This document shows positions 33,843 to 34,570 of a stretch of 34,570 bases of DNA, piece after piece. The stretch's first letter is position 1. The number at the start of each line of letters is the position of its first letter. Position numbers and translations under genes: made by a program. The stretch lies in the NCBI GenBank assembly GCA_012520815.1, contig JAAYNM010000024.1, positions 1 to 34,570 on the forward strand. The letters are read 5' to 3'. The notes under the pieces are model-generated. The model was not told the origin of the DNA and searched no databases. It worked only from the letters and a program-made list of their open reading frames with translations. Origin of the DNA: Clostridiales bacterium. Its GTDB lineage: Bacteria; Bacillota; Clostridia; Lachnospirales; Lachnospiraceae.

Positions 33843-34570
33843 ATGAGAATTATTGAAGCTAAAGATTATCAGGATATGAGCAGAAAGGCGGCTAATATTA
33901 TTTCAGCCCAAGTTATTCTAGAGCCCACTTCTGTGTTAGGTCTGGCAACAGGATCCACTCCAGTTGATGTATATAAGCAATTGATTGAATGGTATAAAAA
34001 GGGAGATATTGACTTTTCCAAAGTTCGCACAGTGAATCTTGATGAATATAAAGGACTCTCTCAGGACAATCCTCAAAGCTATTACTATTTTATGTATGAA
34101 AACTTCTTCAAACATATCAATATTGATTTACAGAATGTGTATATTCCCAATGGTCTTGAAGAAGATATAGAAAAGGAATGTGCGCGATATGACAATATTA
34201 TAACCTCTCTCGGAGGTGTAGATTTACAACTGCTTGGTTTAGGCAACAATGGGCATATCGGATTTAACGAACCCAGTGGGAACTTCCAACAAACAACGCA
34301 TTGTGTTGAGTTGACACAAAGTACCATTGATGCCAACTCCCGCTTCTTTGAGAACTATGATGAAATTCCTAGGCGTGCCTATACTATGGGGATCGGCGAT
34401 ATTATAAGCGCAGGCAAAATTCTTTTGATCGTTAGCGGAAAAGGAAAGGCTCAGATACTTAAAGAAGTGATTGAAGGTCCCATTCTTCCGTCAGTTCCTG
34501 CTTCCATCCTTAAGCTTCATCAGGATGTAATTGTTATTGCCGACCAAGAAGCCCTTTCTCTATTAACCAA
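33843..34570 (+). CDS. nagB: Glucosamine-6-phosphate deaminase (3' end cut by window)
   Basis: The frame runs open from 33843 to the window end (242 codons), nearly the full length of the family. It converts glucosamine-6-phosphate to fructose-6-phosphate and ammonia, feeding amino-sugar carbon from wall recycling or chitin into glycolysis. Visible motifs: GLATGSTPVDVY (phosphate loop), NLDEYKGL (catalytic Asp), and GLGNNGHIGFNEPSG (catalytic His and Glu); the Asn in place of the E. coli Asp141 occurs in Firmicute forms. The start is chosen over an in-frame ATG at 33834 because AGAAAGG (33826-33832) is correctly spaced only for 33843. It diverges from the microprotein and dehydrogenase. Confidence 0.93.
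   Translation, partial: MRIIEAKDYQDMSRKAANIISAQVILEPTSVLGLATGSTPVDVYKQLIEWYKKGDIDFSKVRTVNLDEYKGLSQDNPQSYYYFMYENFFKHINIDLQNVYIPNGLEEDIEKECARYDNIITSLGGVDLQLLGLGNNGHIGFNEPSGNFQQTTHCVELTQSTIDANSRFFENYDEIPRRAYTMGIGDIISAGKILLIVSGKGKAQILKEVIEGPILPSVPASILKLHQDVIVIADQEALSLLT

Overview
The window looks like a chromosomal segment of a low-GC, Gram-positive anaerobe of the class Clostridia, most likely the family Lachnospiraceae. I infer this from the AT-rich composition, strong AGGAGG-type ribosome binding sites, the AddA/AddB repair pair instead of RecBCD, a DAP-type MurE, a two-gene SufC-SufB system and the LacI/MalQ arrangement. I cannot name a genus. No rRNA, intact tRNA, CRISPR array, transposase or phage gene was seen. 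Most genes lie on the minus strand.

Left part (1-9.5 kb): a small nitroreductase and a MocR-type regulator diverge from a shared region with candidate operators. Next come a Y-family DNA polymerase with its YolD-like partner, a solute-binding lipoprotein paired with a chemoreceptor but no transporter, and a Lon-like AAA+ ATPase without a protease domain.

Middle (9.5-19.9 kb): on the minus strand, a LacI regulator, a patatin-like lipase, DapF, MurE and a class II asparagine synthetase homologue lie in one direction. DapF makes meso-DAP and MurE attaches it to the peptidoglycan precursor, so the AsnB-like protein may amidate meso-DAP. MalQ lies upstream with its own promoter and a LacI-type operator. 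A membrane-anchored GH25 muramidase faces the other way.

Right part (19.9-32.1 kb): SufC-SufB (Fe-S assembly) with its own promoter, then AddB-AddA-S66 peptidase as a tightly coupled set, and a glutamine-dependent NAD+ synthetase.

Far right (32.2-34.57 kb): a 3-hydroxyacyl-CoA dehydrogenase with visibly higher GC than its neighbours, flanked by a possible gene remnant and a 37-codon membrane microprotein candidate. Divergent from these is nagB, cut by the window end. This part looks like a recombination junction.

The best candidates for something not yet described are: the lipoprotein-chemoreceptor pair, the Lon-like ATPase with an altered Walker B, a structured intergenic element at 4504-4584 that could switch a terminator, the DAP-linked AsnB, and the small ORF at 33520-33633. 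All functions are read from motifs and context by eye; no database search was possible.
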